Source: JAICWP01 sp035935775
GTDB lineage: Bacteria; Acidobacteriota; Terriglobia; Terriglobales; Acidobacteriaceae
Length of the DNA stretch: 26,847 nt
Assembly: GCA_035935775.1 (NCBI GenBank)
Contig: DASYWT010000456.1
Coordinates: 1-26,847 of the forward strand
Reading direction: 5' to 3'
Positions 20,150-26,847 of the stretch are shown in pieces; the stretch's first letter is position 1; each line of letters opens with the position of its first letter. Made by a program: the position numbers and the translations under genes. The notes beneath the pieces were generated by a model, which was not told the origin of the DNA, searched no databases, and saw only the letters and a program-made list of their open reading frames with translations.

Positions 20150-20530
20150 TCAACCGGTCAATAGAGCTCCAGCCTTGCAGGTTCGCTGCGAGGCACCGAA
20201 GATCGCGAGCAGTTCATTTGCCTCTTTAAGAAGGTCTTTCAGTCTGCACTCCGGGAAAACTCTCGTATCCATGAGCAGTTCCAGCCAGAATATCGTCTCG
20301 TCAGTTTCCTCAATCACAATGGAGATCTTCGATATAAAATCAGCCCGTGACCGCGATCGGCACACGGCCCGGTAGTTCGCCGCTACGGACGTTGCGCATC
20401 GCAGAAGTTGGTTGCCGAAAATCCTGTTTTCCTGGGAACGGGGAAGCGCCCGGCACAGCATTACGATCCTAATGGCAAATTGTTTTGTCCGCGCTCTTAG
20501 GCTCTCAGCTTTTTCGAGTGTAGTGGCCAT
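20150..20530 (-). CDS. Four-helix bundle protein (S23/23S rRNA intervening-sequence family)
   Basis: The 126-residue protein is almost entirely helical. It carries family hallmarks: an N-terminal RTKQFAIRIVMLCRALP helix, GNQLLRCATSVAANYRA in the middle and a KISIVIEETDETIFWLELL helix. The family was first seen encoded inside intervening sequences of 23S rRNA and is often next to mobile DNA. Its function is unknown, and it is not a conserved ribosomal protein. I chose the ATG at 20530, with AGGA about ten bases upstream; a TTG at 20557 would add nine residues. It is 40 bases upstream of the transposase on the same strand. Confidence 0.85.
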   Translation of the reverse strand: MATTLEKAESLRARTKQFAIRIVMLCRALPRSQENRIFGNQLLRCATSVAANYRAVCRSRSRADFISKISIVIEETDETIFWLELLMDTRVFPECRLKDLLKEANELLAIFGASQRTCKAGALLTG

Positions 20531-20687
20531 GACTAATTCATCCTGTTCAATTATCAATTGCCGATGTCCGCCTGGAACAGGAGAAAGCGCGTGCGAACTG
20601 CTGCGTCCTTTCCAAATTGGGCAATGTCTTAATGCCTAATTCCCCGAATGACTCAATCCTCCTGGGTTTGCTACCATCTTGCTTCCG

Positions 20688-21716
20688 ATGAAATCCACTG
20701 CCAGAGCCAAATCCACCGGTGAAAATGTGGTGCGCATCGAGGCGGAAGCGCTGCTGGCGCTGGCCGACCGGCTGGCCGGGCCCATGGCTCAGGCCTTCCA
20801 GCGTGCGATTGACTTGCTCTACGGCTGCGCCGGACGGGTGGTGGTTACCGGACTGGGCAAGAGCGGATTGGTGGCGCGTAAGGTGGCTGCCACACTGAGT
20901 TCCACCGGCACGCCGGCGCTATTTCTGCATCCGGCGGAGGCGTTGCACGGCGATTTGGGCATGCTGGTGCGCGGCGATGTGGTGATTGCCCTTTCCGCCA
21001 GCGGCGAGACGGAAGAGATTCTGCAGCTCCTGGCCACCATGAAGCGCCTGCAGATTCCGGTGATCAGCGTCACCTGCGACCGGCTCTATGGCAATTCTGG
21101 GGCAGGAGTGCCTCCGCCAAAAGGGAAGATTTCCACTTTGGCCTCCGCCGCCGATGTTGCGCTCGATTGTTCCGTGGACAAGGAAGCCTGCTCACTGGGC
21201 CTGGCGCCAACGGCCTCAACCACCACCATGTTGGCGCTGGGCGACGCGCTGGCCATGGCCCTGGCCGAGCGCCGCGGTTTCAAAGAAGAGGACTTCGCCA
21301 ACCTTCATCCCGGAGGAAAGCTGGGCAAGCGCCTGGCGCGGGTGGAGAACCTGATGCACACCGGCGATGCCATTCCCCGGGTCGCGCCGGCCACCAAGAT
21401 GCCCGACGTGATTTATGAGATGTCGCGCAAGAAGCTGGGCGTGACCACGGTGGTGGAAGGCGCGCGCCTGCTGGGGGTGATCAGTGACGGCGACCTGCGC
21501 CGCCTGCTGGAGCGCCGCGGCAAGGAGGTGCTTGACCTCACCGCCGCCGACTGCATGACTCGAAATCCCAAGCTCATTGCCCCCGAGCAGTTCGCCGCCA
21601 CTGCCCTTGCGATCATGGAGGAAAAGAAGATCACATCCTTGCCGGTTGTGAATGCCCTGGGCGAGTTGCAAGGCATCATCCACCTGCACGATTTGTGGGA
21701 AACGCAGATGGTTTAG
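20688..21716 (+). CDS. kdsD: D-arabinose-5-phosphate isomerase, SIS domain plus two CBS domains
   Basis: The 342-residue protein has the KdsD/KpsF layout: an SIS sugar-isomerase domain (about residues 1-200) with GLGKSGLVARK, STGTPALFLHPAEALHGDLGM and SASGETEEIL, then two CBS domains (about 215-342). It interconverts ribulose-5-phosphate and arabinose-5-phosphate, the first step towards Kdo for lipopolysaccharide, in the cytoplasm. Compared with typical members there is a short extra stretch (GAGVPPPKGK, about residues 137-147) just before the STLASAADVALD motif. I used the ATG at 20688; a TTG nine bases upstream is less likely. No other Kdo gene is adjacent. Confidence 0.92.
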   Translation: MKSTARAKSTGENVVRIEAEALLALADRLAGPMAQAFQRAIDLLYGCAGRVVVTGLGKSGLVARKVAATLSSTGTPALFLHPAEALHGDLGMLVRGDVVIALSASGETEEILQLLATMKRLQIPVISVTCDRLYGNSGAGVPPPKGKISTLASAADVALDCSVDKEACSLGLAPTASTTTMLALGDALAMALAERRGFKEEDFANLHPGGKLGKRLARVENLMHTGDAIPRVAPATKMPDVIYEMSRKKLGVTTVVEGARLLGVISDGDLRRLLERRGKEVLDLTAADCMTRNPKLIAPEQFAATALAIMEEKKITSLPVVNALGELQGIIHLHDLWETQMV

Positions 21717-21720
21717 AAGC

Positions 21721-21927
21721 AGTAGTCGGGAGTCAGTAGTCAGGAGTCAGTTTTTGGCGCCTCCTCCCGAATCTTGGTTCGAAAGGGCGTCGCATTTGGC
21801 AATTGGCATTTGGCCGTGGGGTGAATCTTCTTTTCGTAGGTGAAAAAAAACGCTGCTGGCCAAGTGCTAACTGCCAAGTGCTATGAGTGCTGACTCCCGA
21901 CTCCTGACCCCTGACCCCTGACCCCCG
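21721..21927. repeat. Nested inverted heptamer arrays forming a ~207-base hairpin between convergent genes
   Basis: The outer arms are 21721-21750 (GGAGTCA-type units) and 21890-21927 (CTGACCC-type units). The inner arms are 21792-21815 (units like ATTTGGC) and 21858-21881 (units like CCAAGTG). The 24-base inner arms pair with 19 Watson-Crick pairs, the rest being mostly G-U wobbles. A loop around a TTTTC/GAAAA mini-stem lies in the centre. The element fills the gap between the kdsD stop and the stop of the opposing channel gene. Confidence 0.8.
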
Positions 21928-21930
21928 TTC

Positions 21931-23073
21931 TTAAAAGTGTTCTTCCACCACCGGCACGGGGACACTGCCATCTTGCCGCGCGATGAGCTTGTCCCAGGGG
22001 CTGCTGCGCCAGTTATCCTTAGCTTTGGTTTCGCTGCCCCACCCAGGAAGCCGGAGCAGTAACCTCTCAGCCAGGGCCTGCACATAGGGTTCGTACATGC
22101 TGCGCAACGCCAGCAGTTTGCGGTCGGCCTCTTCTCCGGCCCGCAACTGCAGGCCATTCGCCGCCAGCGCCTGACGCAAACTAACCAGTTGCTGCTCGGA
22201 AAGGCGGTCGGCGGCGTGGGCGTCATAGCGGGCCGCCACCACTTGCGCCAGGTCCACCACCGCATGGCGCGCCATGGCGAAGGTGAGCCGCGCCTGGTTG
22301 CTGGGAATCCCGTCAATGCCGACGATGGTCAGCGCACTCACATCCAGTATCGTGGTTAACGCCCCCAGCCAGGACTGGTTGATGTGTTGAGAGCGAAACA
22401 GGGCGAGCACAGGATAGGAAATGTGGCTTTCCAGAACTTCCGCCGCCCAGTGCTCCCATTCGTGCAGAAAACGATCGAGCAAGGGCTGGTTGTGCGCTCC
22501 GGCCATGCGCGACAGGAATTCCAGCGCGCTGGGTGGCGAGCCAGCGCGGGCGTCGAGCAGCGAAATTTCCACCTCACGCCGGGAAAACGAGTTGTAAATC
22601 ACTGGCAGGTAGCCGATCACCATGGCCAGAAAGCCGAATCCTACGCCCGACTCCAGCACCGCCAGCGCCCGCGCCGCGCCTGAAAGCGGCACCACATCGC
22701 CATAGCCCAGGGTGAAAAAAGTTGTGCCGCTGAAATAAAGCAGCCCGCCCAAATCCATTCTGCCCGGCCCCACCTGCAGGTGCGTGCCTGCACCGTATTG
22801 CAATAGGCCAAAGCCCACAATCAGCGCGAAGGCCCACAGGCCCAGCAGCACGATGAGCGACAACGGCCCAAAATAGCTGAGGTAGGACTCGCGCCGGCGC
22901 GACGTGGGGACGAACCTGGCCATTGCCGCCCAGGGCCGCCAGGTGAATCGGTAGAACAATGCGGTGAAGCGGAAGGAGCGCGTCACCCGCCGTGGCAGCA
23001 CGATGGTTTCAAAGGCATCCAGCAGGATGGCAAAGGTCAGGACGCTGCCGGCGATAAGGGCCAGGATCTTCAT
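21931..23073 (-). CDS. Potassium-channel-like (Ion_trans_2) membrane protein
   Basis: The 380-residue protein has an N-terminal helix (about 3-22), a second helix (about 69-92), a pore loop with the selectivity filter TLGYGD (121-126) and a third helix (about 133-160). TxGYGD is the K+ signature. The C-terminal 220 residues are soluble and mostly helical. They are not a TrkA/RCK domain, since I see no GxGxxG Rossmann motif, so the gating ligand is unknown. It lies 89 bases downstream of the PilZ gene on the same strand, with a hairpin between them. The ATG lacks a clear Shine-Dalgarno sequence. Confidence 0.85.
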   Translation of the reverse strand: MKILALIAGSVLTFAILLDAFETIVLPRRVTRSFRFTALFYRFTWRPWAAMARFVPTSRRRESYLSYFGPLSLIVLLGLWAFALIVGFGLLQYGAGTHLQVGPGRMDLGGLLYFSGTTFFTLGYGDVVPLSGAARALAVLESGVGFGFLAMVIGYLPVIYNSFSRREVEISLLDARAGSPPSALEFLSRMAGAHNQPLLDRFLHEWEHWAAEVLESHISYPVLALFRSQHINQSWLGALTTILDVSALTIVGIDGIPSNQARLTFAMARHAVVDLAQVVAARYDAHAADRLSEQQLVSLRQALAANGLQLRAGEEADRKLLALRSMYEPYVQALAERLLLRLPGWGSETKAKDNWRSSPWDKLIARQDGSVPVPVVEEHF

Positions 23074-23092
23074 GGCAGTTGGTCAATTGTAG

Positions 23093-23109
23093 ATGCGCGA
23101 GAGGCGCAT
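23093..23109 (-). other. Hairpin between PilZ and channel genes
   Basis: ATGCGC-GAGAG-GCGCAT is a perfect 6-bp stem 20 bases upstream of the channel start. It could uncouple expression of the channel from the upstream genes. No T-run follows on either strand. Confidence 0.3.
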
Positions 23110-23162
23110 GGGTAGAGACGCAGCTTGGCAGGTCTGCCGCGGCCAGGAAGAGACGGGTAGGA

Positions 23163-23531
23163 CTAGGAATCCGCTTCCGCCAACTCCAGCGCTCGCTGGA
23201 TCGCCTCCCGTTGGCCGTCGGCCAGCGTCAGAAACTCAAATCCGTGGCGGAATCCGCTGCGGTAGCGCACGATCGCGCGCAACTTGGTGGCATTTACGTT
23301 CGCCGGCAGCGTGAATTCCAGCGACACCACTTCTCCCGGCTGCAATTCCCCGGTCAGCGTGGCGCTCATCCCGTCTTGTCCCATCTCGTTGGAACGTCCC
23401 CATAAAGAGTCCACCACTCCTTCGCGAAACACCTGCACCGCAACCCTCATATTGACGTTGTAGCGGGGATAGCGCCGGGCTTCTCTGCTGGCTGGGGCGT
23501 TCGGGCCGGGAACTCCATCCGTCCTGTTCAC
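23163..23531 (-). CDS. PilZ-domain protein
   Basis: The 122-residue protein is a single PilZ domain. The c-di-GMP-binding arginine motif is present as RRYPR near residue 19. The second motif, usually (D/N)xSxxG, reads EMGQDG, with the Asp/Asn and Ser replaced, so c-di-GMP binding is plausible but not assured. The start is a GTG with AAGG upstream. It follows the periplasmic phosphate-binding-like gene by 30 bases and precedes the channel gene. Confidence 0.8.
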   Translation of the reverse strand: MNRTDGVPGPNAPASREARRYPRYNVNMRVAVQVFREGVVDSLWGRSNEMGQDGMSATLTGELQPGEVVSLEFTLPANVNATKLRAIVRYRSGFRHGFEFLTLADGQREAIQRALELAEADS

Positions 23532-23561
23532 TGCTCGCCTTTCCGCTGCCGGGCGGGGTCT

Positions 23562-24035
23562 TCAGTTGCCGTGTAACACGTAACCAGGTTCCAGGGGCAG
23601 CTTGCCCCCTACTCGCAGCACGTCAATTCCACCGGTGATGGAATACACGTCCACCAATCCCACCGCTCCCGGTGTGGCCGCTACTTTCTTGACCACCGAA
23701 TCGTCCGAGTCCACCACCAGGATGGCGGGCCGATCGGTGCGGCCGTGGTTGGCGGCGGCGATGAGATCGTTCACTTCGTCGGCCGTCATTCCGTACACTT
23801 TTTGCAGCACGATGCGCATATTGGGTGAGGCGGGCGCGCGCGTGATCAGGGTCACGGGCCGTCCGTTCTGCCAGTGCCCCATCTGCCCGCGGCAAACCTT
23901 CACCAGGTCGGGGAAGGCCAAGCCCTTTAGATTGTTTCCTTTATTGGAAATCAGCGCCACGTCCTTAGCCAGCACCGCCGGCGCGCAGAGCGCGGCCAAG
24001 GCAAGGACCAACACCATGGAACGAAGGCGCATCAT
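23562..24035 (-). CDS. Small periplasmic phosphate-binding-like (PBP-like) protein
   Basis: The 157-residue protein has a signal peptide (about residues 1-23, ending AVLA|KD) and a mature part resembling one lobe of PstS-type periplasmic binding proteins. Supporting motifs are the N-terminal VALISNKGNNLKGLAFPDLVKV, a middle ITRAPASPNMRIVLQKVYGM and the PGAVGLVDVYSI segment near the end. At about half the usual PstS length it is unlikely to be a transport receptor by itself. Two ATGs are adjacent; the second (24032) has better spacing from GGAG. A perfect TATAAT -10 box lies just upstream. PilZ follows 30 bases downstream. Confidence 0.72.
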   Translation of the reverse strand: MMRLRSMVLVLALAALCAPAVLAKDVALISNKGNNLKGLAFPDLVKVCRGQMGHWQNGRPVTLITRAPASPNMRIVLQKVYGMTADEVNDLIAAANHGRTDRPAILVVDSDDSVVKKVAATPGAVGLVDVYSITGGIDVLRVGGKLPLEPGYVLHGN

Positions 24036-24056
24036 GTCTCCGGAGAAATTAGCCGG

Positions 24057-24062
24057 ATTATA
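24057..24062 (-). promoter_or_regulatory. Perfect -10 box for the PBP-like/PilZ/channel genes
   Basis: TATAAT on the minus strand ends 21 bases before the ATG at 24035. No good -35 match is seen at 16-18 bases, so activity may need an activator. It suggests the three downstream genes form a unit separate from amt. Confidence 0.45.
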
Positions 24063-24152
24063 GCCCTATCTGATTGCGGTACTTCAGATTCCGAAGGCCA
24101 TGTCCTCCAAGGGGAACAAAGAGAGTACCGTGTTATCCGTACACACATGAAC

Positions 24153-24176
24153 GGCCCGGAGCTAAGCGTCCGGGCC
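24153..24176 (-). terminator. GC-rich hairpin downstream of amt
   Basis: GGCCCGGA-N8-TCCGGGCC is a perfect 8-bp stem starting 12 bases after the amt stop. No T-run follows on the minus strand, so it may terminate with help or simply stabilise the 3' end. Confidence 0.5.
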
Positions 24177-24187
24177 CTGACTTCGGT

Positions 24188-25786
24188 CTATTGATTCACA
24201 GTCACTTGCCGGTAGGCTAATACAATATCCGATTTCGTTACCATGCCCAGCAGCTGCTTTTCTTCTCGCCGTGAAACCACGGGGAAGTTGGCCAGATGGT
24301 GCTCGCGCATCCGTTCCACCACCTCGTGGATGGTCTGGTCTGGAAACGCCGCCTGCACCTGCCGTGTGTAGACGGCTGCCACCTTCACGTGGGAACGCTG
24401 GCTGCGATCAATCTTGGTGATGTCCGCCATGGTGACAATACCGGCCAGCTCTGCCTCTTTATCCAGCACCGGCAGGGCAAAGATTTCCCGCGCAAACATC
24501 AGCTCCTGTACCGCATCCAGCATGTCGTCGGGTGAAACCACGGGCACGTCGGTCATTACGTCCGCCACCTTCACCGCCGAAAGCACATGGAGCGGGGTCG
24601 CTGCGTTGCTGGTGAACAGCTCGGGATAAGCCGCCGTTCCATGCTCGGCCAGGTCCAGCCCGCTCAATTCTTCTTCTTCGCTGACGCGGAGCCCAGTAAC
24701 CAGGTCCACCACCTTGAACACCACCACGCCCGCCACCAGCGCGTAGGCCAAAGCCGTGACCGTGCCTACCGCCTGGGCCCAGATATGGACGGTGTAGCCG
24801 TGGAAGCCGTGCGGAATCATGGGCGCCCACAGGCCGGCCGCCAAACCACCCAGAAGGCCCGGGGTGGCGTGGACCGGACCGACGCCGCAGGGGTCGTCAA
24901 TCTTCAGCCGCTTCTCGATCCAGCGCGCGGTGTAGGGGATCTGCGCTCCCGCCGCCAGCCCGATGAGCAGCGCGAACAGGGGGTGCACCAGGTGCGCACC
25001 GGAGCAGATGGCCACCGCGCCCGCCAGCCCGCCATTGGGCGTGATGATGGCATCCGGCTTGCCCCGTTTCCAGGTCGCGGCCAGTGATCCCAGAATGCCG
25101 CCCGCCATCGCCGTCAGCGTGTTAATAGCCACCAGCGGGAGGTCAGCGGCGATGTTGCCGTAGGAGGGCACCGAGCCCAGGTTGAATCCGAACCAGCAGA
25201 ACATCAGCAGCAGTGCGCCCAGCCCCATCATGGGGACGTCGTGCGCCTGTCCTGGCGTCTTACGCTTGCCCAGGTAGGCGGCTCCGATCAGTCCGATGAT
25301 GCCGCCCACCGCGTGCACACCCAGCGAACCGGCGTAGTCCTGAACTCCCAGCCGTGCCAGTGGCCCGTTCCAGAGAATGTAGGCGAAAATCGGGTAAATT
25401 ACGCCGATGTACAGCCCGGCAAACAGCAGATAAGCGGAAAACTTCATCCGCCCGGAAAAACAGCCGCTGGGGATGGCGCAGGAGACCAGTACGAACATCA
25501 GGGAAACGAAGAAGGCAATGGAGTGCCCGCCATTGCCGATGAATTGCCAGGGCAGGTGCCAGCCCTCGGGCAGCGCCGCCAGAGGCCAACCGTACTGCTT
25601 GATGGCGAAGCCGCCGAGCAGAAAGATCACGATGCCCAGCCCCAGGTGCCCCGTCATCTTCATCATGACGTTGTTCACTTCGCGCGAGCGTACTTGCCCG
25701 CCTTCCAGCAGGAAAAATCCGGCCTGCATCAGGAAGATGAGGCTGCCCATGGATAACAGCCATAGCCAATAAACGTTGGTCTCCAC
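24188..25786 (-). CDS. amt: Ammonium transporter (Amt/MEP/Rh) with C-terminal CBS pair
   Basis: The 532-residue protein is an Amt channel (about 1-385) followed by two CBS domains (about 405-530). By alignment to E. coli AmtB the working residues are present: twin histidines H158 and H306, D150, periplasmic W139, F98, and WFGFNLGS (W198, F201, S205). The usual cytoplasmic tail GLRVSEEEELSGLDLAEHG is intact, so the CBS pair has been added after it. CBS domains bind adenine nucleotides or related ligands, which suggests transport is gated by energy state. No glnB/glnK lies next to it. The GTG start is supported by GGAGGA a few bases upstream; about eleven membrane helices are expected. Confidence 0.95.
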   Translation of the reverse strand: METNVYWLWLLSMGSLIFLMQAGFFLLEGGQVRSREVNNVMMKMTGHLGLGIVIFLLGGFAIKQYGWPLAALPEGWHLPWQFIGNGGHSIAFFVSLMFVLVSCAIPSGCFSGRMKFSAYLLFAGLYIGVIYPIFAYILWNGPLARLGVQDYAGSLGVHAVGGIIGLIGAAYLGKRKTPGQAHDVPMMGLGALLLMFCWFGFNLGSVPSYGNIAADLPLVAINTLTAMAGGILGSLAATWKRGKPDAIITPNGGLAGAVAICSGAHLVHPLFALLIGLAAGAQIPYTARWIEKRLKIDDPCGVGPVHATPGLLGGLAAGLWAPMIPHGFHGYTVHIWAQAVGTVTALAYALVAGVVVFKVVDLVTGLRVSEEEELSGLDLAEHGTAAYPELFTSNAATPLHVLSAVKVADVMTDVPVVSPDDMLDAVQELMFAREIFALPVLDKEAELAGIVTMADITKIDRSQRSHVKVAAVYTRQVQAAFPDQTIHEVVERMREHHLANFPVVSRREEKQLLGMVTKSDIVLAYRQVTVNQ

Positions 25787-26024
25787 GCTTCCTCCGTTAG
25801 TGATCGCGTGTAACTGGCGGTAGCTTGTTCGTTGTTGCTGCGGCGTCCGACCGCTGCAGATGCCTTAGAAATCAGGCGCTGCTCGCGGTGGCTGTGGTGC
25901 GGTTTCCCCTGCAGGTACTTTCCCCGGTTACCAGCCAAAACGGAAATTCAAAATTTTTATGGTGAGGATAAACAGAATCGTGCCTGTGCAAATTTCTTCA
26001 CTGGGGATGAATCAGGGCCCGAGA
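25787..26024. other. Leader/promoter region of amt
   Basis: The gene-free stretch from here to the amidohydrolase stop is about 333 bases. The part next to amt is of ordinary composition. An AT-rich patch at about 25940-25985 is the likeliest promoter area, but I find no convincing -35/-10 pair. The right third is the heptamer hairpin listed separately. Confidence 0.4.
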
Positions 26025-26140
26025 ATTGACGATTTATGATTTTCGATTGACGATTGAGACTCCTAGGGCGATTGCCCCTTTGCGGTACGGTGGCGTCCCC
26101 TAGGGCAAATCGTCAATCGTCAATCTGAAATCATCAATCG
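26025..26140. repeat. Inverted heptamer arrays overlapping the end of the amidohydrolase gene
   Basis: The left arm 26025-26059 has five units (ATTGACG, ATTTATG, ATTTTCG, ATTGACG, ATTGAGA). The right arm 26108-26140 has AATCGTC, AATCGTC, AATCTGA, AATCATC, AATCG. They are largely reverse complements around a loop with two CCTAGGG palindromes. The right arm contains the amidohydrolase stop codon (26120-26122). Confidence 0.75.
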
Positions 26141-26847
26141 CCTTTGGTGTTCCTTAGTGTTCTCTAGGGTGAACGGTTTTTCTCCGTGTCTCTGCGCCTC
26201 TGTGGCTAGGCCATAAAGCTTTGCTGCGTTATCGAACAAGACCATGTGCGCCAGTTGCACGGCCCGCGCGCGGCTGATTTCTCCGTCCTGCATCATTCCC
26301 GTGAGCGCCAGCCCCAACGCCTTTCGCCCGGTGGTGGCGATCATGTAACCAATGGAATCCCAGTCGTACTCCGACGAGGTGCCAGGATAGAGGTCGGTGC
26401 CGAACATTACTTTTTCCGGATACCACTCCAGCCAGTCACGAATCACCCCGCTGAGCGCCCGCGGAGAAAGCATCCAATCCTGCTCGGAGAAGTCGGTGTA
26501 GACGTTGGGCTTGCCCAGCAGGAATGCGGTCACCTTGGAATATGGGCCGGATCCGCCGTGCAGCAGCACAAACTGGGTGTGCCGCAGTGTGGGGTCATTG
26601 AGCACCGAATCCAGCAACGCCGGATTTGAGCCGGCAATATCGAAATATCCGCCGCAGCCGGCCCCGGTGTGGATGTGCACGGCCAATCCCAACCGACCCG
26701 CTGCCCCCGCGATTTCGCGGAACAGTACATCCTGCAGCGCCAAATAGTCGCTTTCCGCCGGGACGCCGCCCGCATCGTAATGGGCGTAGACCTGCTCCGC
26801 GCGCGCCCGGTTAGGCTGGCCGAAATTCAGGCTCCGCAGGTAAGCCG
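26120..26847 (-). CDS. Amidohydrolase-family TIM-barrel hydrolase (5' partial)
   Basis: The frame is open to the right edge, so the N-terminus is missing; 242 residues are visible. The segment AVHIHTGAGCGGYFDIAG, then FVLLHGGSGPY, NVYTDFSEQDW and KVMFGTDLYPG fit the amidohydrolase_2 (PF04909-like) fold. HIH, the later His and the Asp of FGTD are likely metal and catalytic residues. The substrate is unknown. The family-like part ends near FDNAAKLYGL. The last 28 residues (from ATEAQRHGEK to the stop) are encoded by common intergenic repeat words and the heptamer arm at 26108, so the tail is repeat-derived. Confidence 0.85.
   Translation of the reverse strand, partial: AYLRSLNFGQPNRARAEQVYAHYDAGGVPAESDYLALQDVLFREIAGAAGRLGLAVHIHTGAGCGGYFDIAGSNPALLDSVLNDPTLRHTQFVLLHGGSGPYSKVTAFLLGKPNVYTDFSEQDWMLSPRALSGVIRDWLEWYPEKVMFGTDLYPGTSSEYDWDSIGYMIATTGRKALGLALTGMMQDGEISRARAVQLAHMVLFDNAAKLYGLATEAQRHGEKPFTLENTKEHQRRLMISD

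Noticed and set aside
20150..20530. Ribosomal protein S23
   Set aside because: The name is historical; the family is a four-helix bundle linked to rRNA intervening sequences, and no rRNA is present here.
24153..24176. Classical intrinsic terminator after amt
   Set aside because: The stem is perfect, but no T-run follows on the minus strand. I kept it only as a terminator-like hairpin.
25960..25985. Sigma-54 promoter upstream of amt (minus-strand GGCACGATTCTGTTT)
   Set aside because: The -24 GG fits loosely, but the essential GC at -12 is replaced by TT.
1..26847. tRNA, rRNA, tmRNA or riboswitch sequences
   Set aside because: I looked through the gaps by eye for cloverleaf or conserved RNA motifs and saw none; a covariance-model search would be needed to exclude small RNAs.

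Overview
The window looks like chromosomal DNA of an Acidobacteriota bacterium, probably a Koribacter-like member of class Terriglobia. This rests on the high GC content, the style of the proteins (a membrane HAMP–SpoIIE phosphatase, a large PAS–GAF hybrid kinase, PilZ, an Amt with CBS domains) and the many short tandem heptamer repeats between genes. The taxonomy is inference from memory; I ran no search.

Layout. (1) 2-1960: a membrane SpoIIE-type phosphatase, cut by the left edge. (2) 1961-2448: a gene-free region with a palindromic repeat, then a CRP/FNR-like site and a -10 box. (3) 2449-7713: a five-gene operon encoding a small Cys-motif protein, NuoE/HydC-like, NuoF/HydB-like and NuoG/HoxU-like iron-sulfur subunits, and a stand-alone FMN protein of the glutamate-synthase fold. 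It resembles the NADH-linked electron-bifurcating HydABC core with the hydrogenase domain replaced by a GltB-like protein, and is the best candidate here for an uncharacterised enzyme system. (4) 7959-10879, minus strand: a secreted M1-type peptidase followed by a six-helix membrane protein. (5) 11043-16125, plus strand: a secreted protein of unknown function, a hybrid histidine kinase and thioredoxin reductase. (6) 16275-18437, minus strand: prolyl-tRNA synthetase followed by a small DUF4845-like membrane protein. (7) 18531-20530: a small accessory island with a PIN-domain toxin and its unusual partner, an IS200/REP-type transposase and a four-helix-bundle (S23-type) protein. (8) 20688-21716: arabinose-5-phosphate isomerase. 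(9) 21931-25786, minus strand: a potassium-channel-like protein, a PilZ protein, a small periplasmic phosphate-binding-like protein and an ammonium transporter fused to two CBS domains. (10) 26120-26847, minus strand: an amidohydrolase cut by the right edge.

The second theme is the DNA between genes. Nearly every gap carries tandem repeats with a period of exactly seven bases. The unit sequence differs from place to place, but the units are often arranged as inverted arms that would fold into long hairpins, notably between convergent genes. In three places these or related repeats run into coding sequence and supply a protein's N- or C-terminus.
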